Part shown: piece after piece, positions 10,858-23,587 of the stretch
Position numbering within the stretch: the stretch's first letter is position 1
Layout: every line of letters begins with the position of its first letter
Assembly: GCA_030248065.1 (NCBI GenBank)
Contig: JASAMV010000819.1
Coordinates: 1 to 64,000 of the forward strand
Length of the DNA: 64,000 nucleotides
DNA from: Rhynchonema sp. JSB1_4
Lineage: Eukaryota; Nematoda; Chromadorea; Monhysterida; Xyalidae
Direction of reading: 5' to 3'
Program-made: the position numbers and the translations under genes
The notes under the pieces: model-generated
What the model saw: the letters and a program-made list of their open reading frames with translations, nothing else
Database searches by the model: none
Told to the model about the DNA's origin: nothing

Positions 10858-13800
10858 ATGGACGACTTATTCGAAATCAAATGCGGTTGTCCTCTTGGGT
10901 GCGCCGAAACAGGTTCGGGCATTATTTAGCTCTGATTCATAAAGGAAACCTGGAAATAGCTGGTTATAAACAGCTTACGTCATCAACTTTTTATCACAGA
11001 GTTCTAATTTTAGATCAAACTTATTTATAGTACATTAGTCGCATCATTTTCGATAAAATTGCCAAAAATAGCTCAAGTTAATGTATTTCAGACAAGCTCA
11101 ACCCAATAGATGCGGCTCGCGTGCACTGCTCCAACCTGACATGCTCAATATCGAGTTATATGCACATGGTGAGTCTTTTTCATTACTTATAGTGTTTTTG
11201 TGAAACATCAGCCATTCAGTTCGTGTGCGTGCACCCGTGCCTGGGTGATGTTTCACAGTAATTATTATTGAACAGATCTTTCACCCAACGAATAGTCTAT
11301 ACGGACACAATCATGTTTTTCTTCATTGTTTCTCCTTGATGTTTTTCTTTTGCGGCAGTGTTGCGTGAGAGCAAGCGTCAAAGGCCATCTGCTAAATATG
11401 TAAGTTGCCTGATCAAACAAGCGCATACACATGCAAACATGATCAACCAAATTGCGGCTAATCAGCTGAAGGTGTCTGGTGTCTAGCCTCTTGTTCTGGC
11501 GTGTGATGTCAATCAGACAGCATAAGACCGTGTGAGGGAGACTCAACCGCATTGCTTATTATAGTTTATCTGGCTCATAATCTTTGATATACTTTGCAAG
11601 GAAACTTCTGAACAAGCATAGCTACACGCAAGTTTGATATTTCTGTCAACCTGACAGCTGCATTTGAAGCTGATTCTCTCGAGTATAACAACAGCAGCTG
11701 ACGGCTGAGTGTTGCTTCCCTCAGACGTCAGAACGAAATTAAAAAAAGCGCGTTTTGATTAACATTGGCTTCCGTCATTATGTAACTACAATAGGTATAT
11801 TCTCTAGCAGCTACCGTACCAAGCAAAAGCACACACTTCCAGTTCGTTCAATGTGTATTCATGAGGATATAGCTTAGTTTTCAGAATCGACAAAAAAGTA
11901 CATTATCTTCCAATTCATATTCCTTTCCAGTCCTGCTGTCAGCGTTGGGAGCAACAACTGACGGATCAACTGCAGTCCAAATGGCAATACTACGATCAAC
12001 ACGCGGATGGCACAAAACGATATCTGTGGGAAGATGAGGGGGCACTGAATCTGTTGAGGGACTCGATGCAACTCATGTGTGCCTGCAAACAGGGATCGCT
12101 GACCAGACAGGGCTCGAATGATGGGAATGGGACACCACACTGTTTGGCACCGCAACAGGTTCGAAGGCTCATCATTCTCTCTTGTTCGTTCAGGGGGTGA
12201 TGTTTTGACAGATATGGTGTTTGTTGGTATGTCTTCTGGCCCGTAACACTCTCAGTTCTACTCTGTTTGTGAAACATCAGCAAGATTTGCACATCATTAC
12301 ACAACAGCAGTGTCATTGGGACTGATGTTGTCTTATGTTTCCAGCAAGACAGTTTCGAAGAAGAACCCCTGTCCCCAACGCAACGCGGCAACAAACGTCA
12401 GCGACGCAGGAACACGGGCTCGCGGATGCAGGGTTCGGCCAATGGGGGGTCTCAAACATCGTACTCACTATTGGACAACATCAGTGTTGTGCTGCCGGGA
12501 CGACCGAGGGCAAGGTTGGTATCTCTTTTGATTCATTGTGAATTGTCTCCTTATTTCTTTCAAGTATTGTGTCGTGGTGCACCAGGTCATCATCAGTGCT
12601 CGTATGCATGCATTTGTCTCTGACAAACAACGGTGTATAATTCTTTGAGTGACATCGGATCACCTTGTTCAAATACGCACCGTTATATGATGGTCTTTAT
12701 AATTTTAACATATGGCAAGGGAAATTGTTTTTTAAACTGCTCGCCTGTTGTTGCTTTCGTTGGCCGCACTCACAGATTAGTGCTGCACAAAATCATCGTC
12801 AAGTGCATAACTGCACCAAACCAGTGCTGTTCAAGAGTCAAAAACTTGACAACAAGAAAAATTACTAAGGAGTCAAAGACTTGACAACAACAAAAATTAT
12901 AAAACATGTAAAATTACAGAACCCTGAGCACGAGCACGATGCGTCCGTACAAACCAGCGTCGGCCAATAGCGGTCCACTATCAGCTCCAGCCAGGAAGAC
13001 ATCGGATCCGCTCGCGTTTGACCGCGCGACACAACAGACGAACAAACCACTACAGCAACAGACCAGCGGAGGATTTTTCGATGATCCGCAGGTTGTTCGG
13101 GTTTGACGTTTTAAGATTTTCTGGGGGGTTCGCGCGAAAAAAAACGATTATTTGCAAAAATATATCCAGGTGAAAGAGCACGGGTCGATTTTCGTCGACC
13201 GAAAGGACATGAGCGCCTTCTACGCCGTGCTGCCGCCGTGGAAGGTCAATGGGTTCTACATCAAAGTCTGTTGTTGTTATTAAAAAAATGTTAATATTTT
13301 TCAGAAAAGCACACAAAGTAAAATCAAATTTATTTCCAGATGGAAGACGACTGCCCGCAGGGAAACGATGATACGAGAATTTTTGTGCTCAGCAATTTGG
13401 GCAAACACAACAGACGCCAGGTTGGTTGTGGACCGTGAAACATCAGCCTAGTTTTGTAACGAATGCGCTCGACATGTGAGCAGCAGAGAGCCCCGTTCTC
13501 CAGAAAGCTGTTTATGAAATCAATGCTGATGATCTTGGTGACCGGATCGGATCCACCTTGGAGCGATTCGATATTCGATCCGATCATCGTGTCTGATAAT
13601 GAATAGGTCCACCATGAATCGTGACGAAAGTGACCCACCATAAGGGAAACCCTCTGTTTTGTAACCGGCAGTCTTCAATCACGCACTAATTGCTGATAAT
13701 AAAAGTGAACGAAAGAACAAGCGAACCCCCAGGTCATGTCATTTTCAAAAGCACAGACTGTATTGTCATCCACTGTTCACGCAGGTGCCGTGCGTATTGT

Positions 13801-15469
13801 GTTCCCGTTCGATGCCCGTCTACAGCAGCTACCCGCTCGTTGACGGTACGTTCTTTGTGTCGCACGTCAATCATCGCAACTTCGCCACGCCCGTCAAATT
13901 CGATGGGAGACCAGCGTATTTGAATGCGTTGTGAGTTTTTGTTGATTTTTGTCGTTTTTGGATTTTTGCACACCCTTTTACGGTGTTCGCGTTTTGTAGT
14001 GGCCCATTTTCTAGCGTGATCCTCTATAACAGAGTGAATATTTTTGGATGACTAAAGTGTGGTTCCGGATCCGATTCCGGATCATGTAAGAGAGAGCAGG
14101 ATGTAAAAACCACAGCAAGAACACGCAAACCATGCACGCACCGGTTTTATTTTTGGCACACTCTGTATGCCACACCTTACAGCGTCAAGCTTGATGTTTC
14201 ACACGAGAATGACCAGGTGCAAGTCTTCGGTAACATCATTTTTCGCAGAATCAGTTTGATATTGAAACCGACAACAAAACGATAATAATTAAACACAAAG
14301 CCCATTTGGCCGATTGAGTGATGTTTCATAACGGTGTGAGCTTCTGAGGTTTCTTTAATTTACGACTAGTTAAAAGTGTAACGATTCCGGAAACGAATCA
14401 GTGTTCGTGTTTCTTTCGTCAGAGAAACAAATCAGTTCATATAGGCCATCTATGTCATCATGACACTTCTGCCCACAGACAACACGCACCCGCATAGATA
14501 ACATGTCTCGCGGAGTACCATGACACTATGGATGGTCTTCACACCAAACCTACAGTGCCGCCTCTTCATACTCAGGTGCATGCAATGTTGCGAGCTGGCC
14601 AGCCCATGTCTGCAATGTGTGCGTTGTGCGCGTACGGCCTGGCTGCCACGTGGCACCTATGTGATGGGTGGTGTCTATTCCTACGACCTCTTGGCGAGCG
14701 TACAATGTTGTCCACCGCCGTGCAGGAACTGTGGCCAGCTACAGCCGTTACCAAATGCGACGGTGAGACATTTGAAAGTTTTCGAATTTTTAAACCTGGA
14801 AAGTTTTTGAAATTTATATATTTCTGAGTTCATGACTGTCTTTTGTTCGAAATCATTTTGCGGGGTCGAATCTGATCCTCGCATGGGCATGATAACAAAA
14901 TACGAGCGCTGCCCCGTACTCTAGTCGCCTCTTGCAGTTTGCAGGACACCTAGTGATTTGGTGCTATAGCCTACTTTGGTAGGTTGTCATCAATGGGCAT
15001 GATAACACATGGATAAACACACCGGAATCCTTCATGTTCCTTATTTTGTGTACAATGCCGGCAATCACAAATTTCTGCATATGGATAGTACTTTTATCTC
15101 ACTTTACGCCCAATAATCCAATCCTTCCAGCCGGCCTACTACTCCACGTTCTCCGAGTGCAGTCAGTGCGCACGTTGCGGCCTCACCGACCGACATCACG
15201 TTCGTCAACTGAACGTGAATTCGGTTCGCTTTCTGCCGTTCCCAAGCGCATCGCCGACTGCTTGTGCCGCGCCAATGCCGCCAGCACCGGTGGTCACCGT
15301 GCCAGCCGACATCCGACGGATGCCGAACTTCACCGCCGCCAATTCCGCGCCGTTCGGGGCTGGCCTATCGTCGCAGCAAGACCACCACGTTGAGTCGTCG
15401 ATCGGACGCGGCCTGTTGAACTGTCTCAGTAATGACCTGCAGAATAAGTTGCTGTTGCAGCCGTGTTGA
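10858..15469 (+). CDS. HECA: Headcase (HECA) protein, left-arm copy, intact
   Basis: Ten exons with consistent phases: 10858-10912, 11092-11168, 11931-12158, 12345-12514, 12920-13091, 13170-13265, 13340-13420, 13785-13930, 14576-14762 and 15131-15469 (TGA). They total 516 codons, close to the vertebrate length. The N-terminal part has a Cys-rich module (CGCPLGC, CSNLTC, YMHMSCCQRWE). A polar Ser/Thr/Gln-rich linker follows (exons 4-5), then the conserved headcase region: MEDDCPQGNDDTR, PCVLCSRSMPVYSSYPLVDG, and Cys pairs up to VYSYDLLASVQCCPPPC and CSQCARCG. The Cys spacing indicates zinc binding. In flies headcase restrains growth of imaginal progenitors together with Unkempt. The start is the ATG that opens the first Cys module; no upstream in-frame exon was found. 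Several introns carry a TGAAACATC or GATGTTTCA octamer. Confidence 0.93.
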
Positions 15470-16537
15470 GCAAAAAAGGTTTTGAAATATTTGTTTTCGA
15501 GAAAATACACACTGGATTTATTTTTATTAATACGTTCAATTAAGGGTTGATGGACATTTCATACACTCGCGAGTTTTTGCCACTTTATCGTAAATTTCGC
15601 CTCGTCTTATCACGCAAAAATGTGTTTAACTTTTTTGCATTCTTTTACATGTCGGGTTTCTGTGTTTTTTTGTTGTCCCGTTTACAAATGTGAAGAGACA
15701 TATTGTTTCAAGTTTTTTTGTATGTTGTGTATAGGCATTGAAAGTGCGGATGAAAGTTTTTACCCGGTTGCAACCCAAGTGCACGTAAAAACGGTGTTTA
15801 CAGTTTTTGCTCAAGAATTTTTGGTCATCGTGTTTGGGGTTCTGTGAAGCCCATTACATGGGCAAGCACCATAGGTTGTTGCTTTGAGCAAAGTGAATTT
15901 TTACATTAGATTTTAGCAGTTTTTAGCGCTACCGTTTCTTGGTTTTGTTATTGTCATTTAATTGAAGAAATTTGTATTTTTCTGTTGGCCACCCATTTTA
16001 AGAGCAATTGACTTTATTTTGTACTGTATGACATGCACAACTGTATTATGTCCGATAACCCAGGTGTAGACACTGATGTTCGTAGCATAGAGTTTTTATT
16101 GTTTAATTTTAGGCGCATGAAAATTAACACTACATACATTATGTACATAAAATACATACATTTATACTTGTTCACATTATTTCTAATTTCACGGTGTATA
16201 TAAATTCACTGGTTTTTTCTAGAAAAGTTTTTGAATGCGGGTTCGAGTTTTGTAGTTTTTATACTCAGAAATAAAAATGTTAGCGTTTGTTTTGACGACA
16301 TAAGCCAGGTTTTCCTAACCTACGCGGTGTTTTTAAGTTAACGTTTTTGTGTAATTCATAGGAAACGGACGCTTTTCATTGTTTTCAATAAATTTGCGAT
16401 AAATTTTACTGACTTTGACTGTCATCTTTCAATTTGCAAACACATTCACGAACTTTAAGAAGTTTAAACATCTCAATGCTATCGAATAAAGTTCTAAATT
16501 CTGGCGTGTGTATGTATAGCATCACTGTCTTGTGCAA

Positions 16538-16712
16538 GACGGGACCCGTGCCTACGGCCCGGCTACAGCGCCGCACCCGTGCCGTGCCGCTCCCCCGCCT
16601 TTGAAGACCCGTTAGCATACCCAAAGCTACCCGTGAAAATTGACCCGTCCGCACCTCCGAGGGAGGGGGCCACAGACACACATGCGTCTTCCTGTTTTTT
16701 GGAAGTATAGAT
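16538..16712 (+). repeat. GC-rich dispersed repeat (SINE-like), copy 2, left-arm-specific
   Basis: Same family as 2569-2758. The right arm at the mirrored point (about 24031-24045) passes directly from ATAGATATC to the conserved flank without this block, so it is arm-specific. No convincing target duplication. Confidence 0.75.
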
Positions 16713-17417
16713 AGATATCATTGAATAAGCACAACAGCGCACACAAGCCCCATGCTGGGCACGTCACCATATAGCAGACATTTTCGCGCCTTCAGGTTCA
16801 TGAAAGATGCAAGGCCAGTTGTGTCAGGGAAGGTGCCTCCTTTGTGAAAGCCACGGCCTAGCCAGGGTCCGATCGCGAGAGATCAATATCCTTTTCTGAT
16901 GTGTCAAACGATTCGTGACGAAGTGTAGTAGTTGCTCAGTGGGTGGGGGGGGCAATGCGACGTCAGTCGAAATCAGTGACCCAACTCTTTCGCATGATAT
17001 ACTGTAGGTACCTAAACAGGAAACAAGAACCGCATTTGCCCTGGTCCTCACGCATGCCTTCAAGGTTGATTTACAATTACAACCCAAAATCTATGAAAAC
17101 GGCAGTGTTGAAGAAACAATGAAACATCCAAAATACGCATAATAATGCAAAGCATTGCGCCTATTGTACATGATCACACACGGAATTTGGGCACGGTGCA
17201 AAATTAAACGAATCGTAGGATGCTCTTTTGTCGGTGACAAAACTTGTTGTACCCTAGCGACACAACTGCGCGTGTACAATATGATGGTCATTCATTATAA
17301 CGTCCGCAACCTTTCATTTATGTCCCAATACGCATGTACATTATAGTCAGAGTTTTATACCGCCAAACACTTGCGCTTGAGCGCTGGTACGCAATGGTCC
17401 TCTGAGCGATGCACATA

Positions 17418-17796
17418 CAGTCTACCCTCGTTGTAGTGACACTCCTTATTGTGGAACCCTCTGTATATTGGATATTTTCGAAATTCGAATACCATTTTGG
17501 TCATCGATTTGCCATTAACCTCGTAATACTCGGTTGTGAGACATCGTCGCTCTTTGTCACATGGTCGCGTGTTCTATGAATTACAACGTATCCGGCTGTT
17601 AGAGAAAGCTGGAAGCTTAAGCCTAGGCCTAAGCCCAATCATAGGTCTAAGCGTAAGCCTTAGCCAAAACCCAAGCTAGTTGAAAATACGCGCGACGATG
17701 TCCCCGGACCCAATACCCCTATAGAGTACATAGTGGATGTTCTTTATAGTGACAATCGGCCAGTCCCGATCACGTCACTATAAAGAGTGTCGACTG
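17418..17796. mobile_element. Tc1/mariner-type MITE
   Basis: Ends CAGTCTACCCTCGTTGTAG (left) and CAGTCGACACTCTTTATAG (right, read inward), both flanked by TA. The right arm keeps only the left half (about 22470-22600), where a rearrangement cut into it. Confidence 0.75.
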
Positions 17797-18067
17797 TATC
17801 AACAACAAATAGCATGATGCACATTTCAATAGAATTCAGACAGGTTTGACAGGCATACACCCAGGCCGCGCACCCAATATCGATACCGTATTGGATTTGC
17901 TGATTGCCCAAACCCACCCAGAATACTTAATATCATGTCTAATGCCTAGCAACGGGACATCCCAAACAAACCTCCGCGCAGCAATAACAAACGCCAAATT
18001 GGAGCATTTTATTTGACATTTGAGTCGCAACCGCAAGCACCACTACAATTTTCACAAAATAAAAAGT

Positions 18068-19842
18068 CATGCATTTGCGGTGCATTTTGGGCGGTTTCTC
18101 TGTTCTGTTCGTCGTCTCCTTGTGCTCGGACGGTAAGAAAGTTAATTGACTTCTCATCCACACAGATGTTGGCCCCGACAATATTGTGGGGTACAGACAA
18201 AACACCGGGTATTGACTGGGGTTAGCCTTGGGCTTAGGCTTGCCCTTCCCTCAGCAATTACAACCTATCCTGGGGGGGCTGTTTTTCAAAAAAACGGTTG
18301 TTTTGTCACTCGCTGTTCTGTCTGTGACACACAATTACATGTCGTCACCTCAACGGTAATGATTTCCACCAGCGCTTTTGTCAACATATATTTATATACA
18401 GCTGACTTTCGCACGGCGTGTCTGGCACCTACAAACGTGGCATTGTACCGCTGCAGCTGTTACATCCTGGACCCGGATAATGTCGTGCACGACAATGCAG
18501 CCGCTGAATGCACACATCTGGGCGCGGAGTACCGACCGTCCAATATGGTGGCGGGCAGCTGGCGGTCTACACCGGCACAACTGGACAGTTTGACTTCATT
18601 TCAGGCGCTAGGATCACTTGGGTAGGATGATGTTTCAAATGTATATGCACTTGTACATAGTATGTGAGTACACAAGATGAACAGTGCTTGCCTATAATGC
18701 GTCGCAATGCAGAATACTGCCTGCGATACTGCCCCGATACTGTGTAGGCAGGCATAGTCTTCTGTCAGGGACTTTTGGAGCTCCATGCATTATCCATACA
18801 ACTGGTGCTATGAAAATTCTAGCCAGCAACAGATCCTGGGGTTCGACCCCAGTATAACTGGTGTCGCATTGTTCACACTGTATATGTACCTGTTTTCTCA
18901 GGGTTTCACCACTCAAAATGTGTGGATATCGGGCAAACGAACGAGTACTCCAATCGCGTACCCGCAAGTCGGCCACGATCAGGACTGGTATTGGTAGTTC
19001 GATGGAGCGTTGCACGGACCGATTAGGACTGCAGGTTAGACGGCACCCGGGATCATGTTGGTATTTTTTGTACACACATTGGTGCGTGAGCTTTATGGTG
19101 CCCATAGATTTGAAGACCATGGTCGCTCACGATCGTGGCAAGACATGGGCTAATATAGTTTTTGCGACGTGTTTTGCAACGCAGTTGACGCACTACATAC
19201 TAACTATGTGCAGCAGTTTCGCCCATCTTCAAGATTGCTCATTTGGAGGGGCGAACAATTTTTTACCATGACGCATTTATACAGTAAGTAAGTGCGCCAG
19301 CGCAATCACAAAATCATACTATGGGTGATATTTTCGAAACAGTGTAAAGGTCAGTTGGGCGTAAAGGTCGGTGGAAAGGTCGGTCAACAGCTCAGTGTGA
19401 TAGATCTCGGTGTAAACATGAAACATTCCACTTTAATAACAGGCAATGTTTCACGTTTACACCGAGCCGAGCTACGCCGACCGAGCTTTCGACCGAACTT
19501 TACGCCCAACTGACCTTTACATCACCGTTTCGAAAATTCCACCCAATGCGTCACCTAATGCGCCTTCCAATACCATGCCTACGCCTGCCGTACGCATTAT
19601 GCTTTCAAATTATTTAAAATTCAATATTTAATCTATGCACATATACATATGTACTTAGTTCAAACTCAAACTTCATCCTCGCAGACCACTTCGACTTTTG
19701 GCTGCCGTCAGCGCCGTGGACACGTGGTCGGTGCATCCACTTTCATCAGAACCCAAGTCAACCGTGGTATTGGCGTGGCGCATTCGATGCTGGTTGCACC
19801 AACGGTGCATATGCGAGTCGAACTCTGTGTGAATACCGTTGA
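18068..19842 (+). pseudogene. Secreted C-type lectin domain protein, left-arm copy with internal stop
   Basis: Exon 1 (18068-18132) encodes a signal peptide (MHLRCILGGFSVLFVVSLCS) and ends in a GTAAGA donor. Exon 2 (18402-18621) joins it in phase and begins the lectin fold (CSCYIL, AAAECTHLGAEY). Exon 3 (18902-19034) carries the core (VWISGKR, DWYW). Exon 4 (19685-19842) has the C-terminal signature (GAFDAGCT, LCEYR) and stop. In exon 3 a TAG at 18995-18997 replaces the GAG present in the right arm (YWEFDGALHGP), so this copy is interrupted. Exon 2 to exon 3 also shows a one-base phase mismatch I could not resolve. The domain assignment rests on Cys and Trp spacing. Ligand unknown; Ca-binding motifs such as EPN or QPD in standard form were not seen. 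Confidence 0.7.
19323..19544. repeat. Fold-back MITE, family C (GGTGATATTTTCGAAAC ends)
   Basis: Inverted ends GGGTGATATTTTCGAAACAG and GAAAATTCCACCC, then repeated GTAAAGGTCAGTTGGGCG units on both sides. A symmetric pair TGAAACAT (19419-19426) and ATGTTTCA (19446-19453) brackets the centre. Lies in the last lectin intron of both arms (mirror about 21585-21803). Confidence 0.85.
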
Positions 19843-20008
19843 GTCACGGCATTATTAGTCCTTCATTTTTTTCTCGGTCCAAACAAAGTAACAGCAAATG
19901 TTTCATCGCAACATTGGTTATCATCGACGACGATGTGTTTTCAAGGCGTGCAAACATTTTCTGTACACCGCCTCTGGACTGTTGTAGTCAATTTCCAAAT
20001 TCGCTGCG

Positions 20009-21106
20009 GGCGCCCACACGGGCGCAGACAGCGCGCAACGGACGAGGGAGAGGAAGAGGAAAAAAAAAGAGAAGAAAAAAAGAGGAAAAAACTGAAAACC
20101 ATCCGAAAATATCCTTCGGCCTCTGCCCCCACTGGGAACTTATTCGGGAATGAGGGGGGCCCATTTGTCATAGTGCTCTGTTGCGCGACGGTTCAGTCCC
20201 GGGGCACAGGTGCAGGCCCGGCCATTCAGGCCCGGTTGCAGCCTAAGCCTAAGCCTACAAATCCGTCAAATATGCGGGGCCTGAATCGGCCGGGCCTGAA
20301 GAACTGCGGGCCTGAATCGGCCGGGCCTGAACTTCCGGGACTAAACAGTGGCGGGGAATAATAGTGCAGACGTTGAGCATACGCTGTATCAATACGTGCA
20401 ACTCACGCAAGGCTGGCGCACACCCAATTGTCCCTGCACGCCTTGATGCAGTCAATCACGTTCGTGTGCATCGCGTTCGACAGAGTCAGCACGTTGATAG
20501 CTCGTTGGTTGGTTTTCACAATCCGATAGTTGCGTCGGGGGGAACCTAGTACCGTGAATCATAAATATTATAAATAAGTAAATAAATAAATACCCTGCGG
20601 GGCTGCTCGAATATCCAGCTTTTCAGTTTTTGTTTTCTTTAAATCTTATTATGTGTTGCGTTTTTTTAATTTAAAAGCAAAAAATGAGGTAAAGGCAAAC
20701 TATACGCCAAGACGAGCCCGATTTCGGACGTGGTGTACTTGCAAAATGCAAAGAAAGAGAAAATTCTCATCCACCACGTTGTTGTATTCTACAACGTGCA
20801 ACGTTTCCCAAACCTGTTTCACCAATCTGCCACCTCCAAAATCGGGCTCGTGTTGGCCTATACTGTTACTATAGTCTTTCCGTTTTATATAGTAAATTTC
20901 AAAATTCGCTGCCGTACAGTAAAATACGCCCCATCGTTAATGTCAAGTTATAAACTCGAGCGCTAACCATGCGCGGTTCTGAAACATTGCGCGCAGCTGC
21001 CTGGCTGGCTGGCAAGCTGCGTGTGTGTTGGCTGTCCGAATAATGTTTCACAAGTTGATTTTCGGGTTTAGAACCTGACATTAACTATGGGGCGTACTTT
21101 ACTGTG
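20009..21106. other. Unpaired centre of palindrome 1
   Basis: About 1.1 kb with no counterpart in the arms. Contents: a polypurine tract (about 20041-20100), a GC-rich cluster with repeated GGCCTGAATCGGCCGGGCC units (about 20205-20350), a family B fold-back at about 20697-20866, and most of the fold-back element 20894-21126. No gene seen. Confidence 0.8.
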
Positions 21107-21126
21107 CGGCAGCGAATTTGGAAATT
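20894..21126. repeat. Fold-back element, family D, at the palindrome 1 centre
   Basis: Left arm AAATTCGCTGCCGTACAGTA pairs with right arm TACTGTGCGGCAGCGAATTT, continuing through ATACGCCCCAT / ATGGGGCGTA. TGAAACAT (20980-20987) and ATGTTTCA (21043-21050) are placed symmetrically around the middle. The right end overlaps the inner edge of palindrome 1. A partial second copy is at 22313-22465. Confidence 0.85.
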
Positions 21127-21273
21127 GACTACAACAGTCCAGAGGCGGTGTACAGAAAATGTTTGCACGCCTTGAAAACACATCGTCGTCGATGATAACC
21201 AATGTTGCGATGAAACATTTGCTGTTACTTTGTTTGGACCGAGAATAAAATGAAGGACTAATAATGCCGTGAC

Positions 21274-22221
21274 TCAACGGTATTCACACAGAGTTCGACT
21301 CGCATATGCACCGTTGGTGCAACCAGCATCGAATGCGCCACGCCAATACCACGGTTGACTTGGGTTCTGATGAAAGTGGATGCACCGACCACGTGTCCAC
21401 GGCGCTGACGGCAGCCAAAAGTCGAAGTGGTCTGCGGGGATGAAGTTTGAGTTTGAACTAAGTACATATGTATATGTGCATAGATTAAATATTGAATTTT
21501 AAATAATTTGAAAGCATAATGCGTGGTGCGGCTACGGCAGGCGTAGGCACGGTATTGGAAGGCGCATTAGGTGACGCATTGGGTGGAATTTTCGAAACGG
21601 GGTAAAGGTCAGTTGGGCGTAAAGTTCGGTCGAAAGCTCGGTCGGCGTAGCTCGGCTCGGTGTAAACGTGAAACATTGCCTGTTATTAAAGTGGAATGTT
21701 TCATGTTTACACCGAGATCTATCACACTGAGCTGTTGACCGACCTTTCCACCGACCTTTACACCCAACTGACCTTTACACTGTTTCGAAAATATCACCCA
21801 TAGCATGATTTTGTGATTGCGCTGGCGCACTTACTTACTGTATAAATGCGTCAGGGTAAAAAATTGTTCGCCCCTCCAAAATGAGCAATCTTGAAGATGG
21901 GCGAAACTGCTGTACATAGTTAGTATGTAGTGCGTTAACTGCGTTGCAAAACACGTCGCAAAAACTATATTAGCCCATGTCTTGCCACGATCGTGAGCGA
22001 CCATGGTCTTCAAATCTATGGGCACCATAAAGCTCACGCACCAATGTGTGGACAAAAAATACCAACATGATCCCGTGTGCCGTCTAACCTGCAGTCCTAA
22101 TCGGTCCGTGCAACGCTCCATCGAACTCCCAATACCAGTCCTGATCGTGGCCGACTTGCGGGTACGCGATTGGAGTACTCGTTCGTTTGCCCGATATCCA
22201 CACATTTTGAGTGGTGAAACC
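21274..22221 (-). pseudogene. C-type lectin gene, right-arm copy lacking first two exons
   Basis: Only exons 3 (22089-22221) and 4 (21274-21431) are present, mirroring the left-arm gene and identical in length. Exon 3 is open here (YWEFDGALHGPIRTA) and joins exon 4 in phase 1, ending LCEYR and stop. The signal-peptide exon and the first lectin exon are absent: upstream of exon 3 the sequence passes at about 22313 into a partial fold-back element and then half of a mariner MITE. So neither arm has a complete lectin gene. Confidence 0.75.
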
Positions 22222-22312
22222 CTGAGAAAACAGGTACATATACAGTGTGAACAATGCGACTGGGCTCGAACCCCGGGATCTGTTGCTGACTAGAATTTTC
22301 ATAGCACCATGC

Positions 22313-22465
22313 GCGGTTCTGAAACATTGCGCGCAGCTGCCTGGCTGGCTGGCAAGCTGCGTGTGTGTCAGCTGTCTGAATGTTTCACAAGTCCATTTTC
22401 GGGTTTAGAACCTGACATTAACTATGGGGCGTATTTTGACTGTGCGGCAGCGAATTTGGAAATCT
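22313..22465 (+). repeat. Partial family D fold-back replacing lectin 5' exons
   Basis: Matches 20968-21122 in the same orientation (ATGCGCGGTTCTGAAACATT to GCAGCGAATTTGG), lacking the left inverted end. In the left arm the corresponding interval (about 17530-18805) holds about 1.27 kb including two lectin exons. Confidence 0.8.
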
Positions 22466-23308
22466 ACTATACTCTATAGGGGTATTACGAGGTTAATGAC
22501 AAATCGATGACCAAAGTGGTATTCGAAAATATCCAATATACAGTGGGTTCCACAATAAGGAGTGTCACTGCAACGAGGGTAGACTGTATGTGCATCGCTC
22601 AGAGGACCATTGCGTATCAGCGCTCAAGCGCAAGTATTTGGCGGTATAAAGCTCTGACCATACTGTATGTACACGCGTTTCGGGACACAAATTAAAGGTT
22701 GTGGACGTATAATGAATGACCATCATATTGTCCATGCGCAGTTGTGCTGCTAGGGTACAACAAGTTTTGTCACCGCCAAACGAGCATTATACGATTCGTT
22801 CTATTTTGCACCGTGCCCAAATTCCGTGTGATCATGTACCAGGCGCAATGCTTTTCATATTATGCGCTATGCATTATGGATGTTCGCTTCATTGTTTCTC
22901 AGTCTGTCGTTCTCACAGTTGTTGGGTTGTAAATCAACCTTGAAGGCATGCGCGAGGACTAATGGGCAAATGCGATTCTTGTTTCCTGTTCAGGTACCTA
23001 TCATGCGAAAGAGTTGGGTCACTGATTTCGACTGACGTCGCATTGCCCCCCCCCCCCTACCCACTGAGCAACTACTACATACACTTCGTCACGAATCGTT
23101 GACGGATCAAAAAAGGGATATTGATCTCTCGCGATCGGACCGTGGCTAGTCCTCCAACCGTGGCTTTCGCAAAGAAGGCACCTGCACCTATACAACTGAC
23201 CTTGCATCTTTTGCGTGCAGCCAGCGCAGGCTCATGAGCCTGAAGGCGCGAAAATGTCTGTCACATAGTGACGTGCCCAGCAGGGGTTTGTGTGCTTAAT
23301 CAATGATA

Positions 23309-23584
23309 TTGGTCGCACAATGACCATATAAGAATTCATCAAAATCAATCCTGATTTTCACGTTCAGTCACTCTTAACTACTGTGATATTTGTGATTCTC
23401 ACAAAAAAATTTTCAGCTGAAAATAATCTGGCAGATCAACCACGTTGCCGCAGGTCTGAAACATTCTCTTTACTACGTGTTTTGTGTGTGATCGCGCAAC
23501 GCAACGTCATTGCCCCGTCACTAGCCTGCTTTGCGAGTCAGGAAAAAAATTTGACCAATTCTTATAAAGTCATTGTGCGACCAA
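23309..23584. mobile_element. Tc1/mariner-type MITE, family E (TTGGTCGCACAATGAC ends), right-arm-specific
   Basis: Inverted ends TTGGTCGCACAATGACC and its complement, flanked by TA on both sides. It sits inside the target duplication of the neighbouring hAT-type element. Relatives: 46854-47127, 47693-48267 and their mirrors 51574-51849, 50487-51007. TGAAACAT lies near its centre (23457-23464). Confidence 0.88.
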
Positions 23585-23587
23585 TAT

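Larger units (their letters stand above)
15470..18067. other. Intergenic, HECA to lectin
   Basis: No gene supported. Holds AT-rich sequence to about 16400, the GC-rich repeat 16538-16712 and the mariner-type MITE 17418-17796. The stretch 15500-15900 is well conserved with its mirror (about 24900-25320), including an open frame of about 75-99 codons without recognisable features, and may be HECA 3' UTR. Confidence 0.5.

Noticed and set aside
17610..17690. Telomere-like CCTAAGCC/TTAGGC runs (also 20238 and 42000)
   Set aside because: Short, irregular and interspersed; no true telomeric array.
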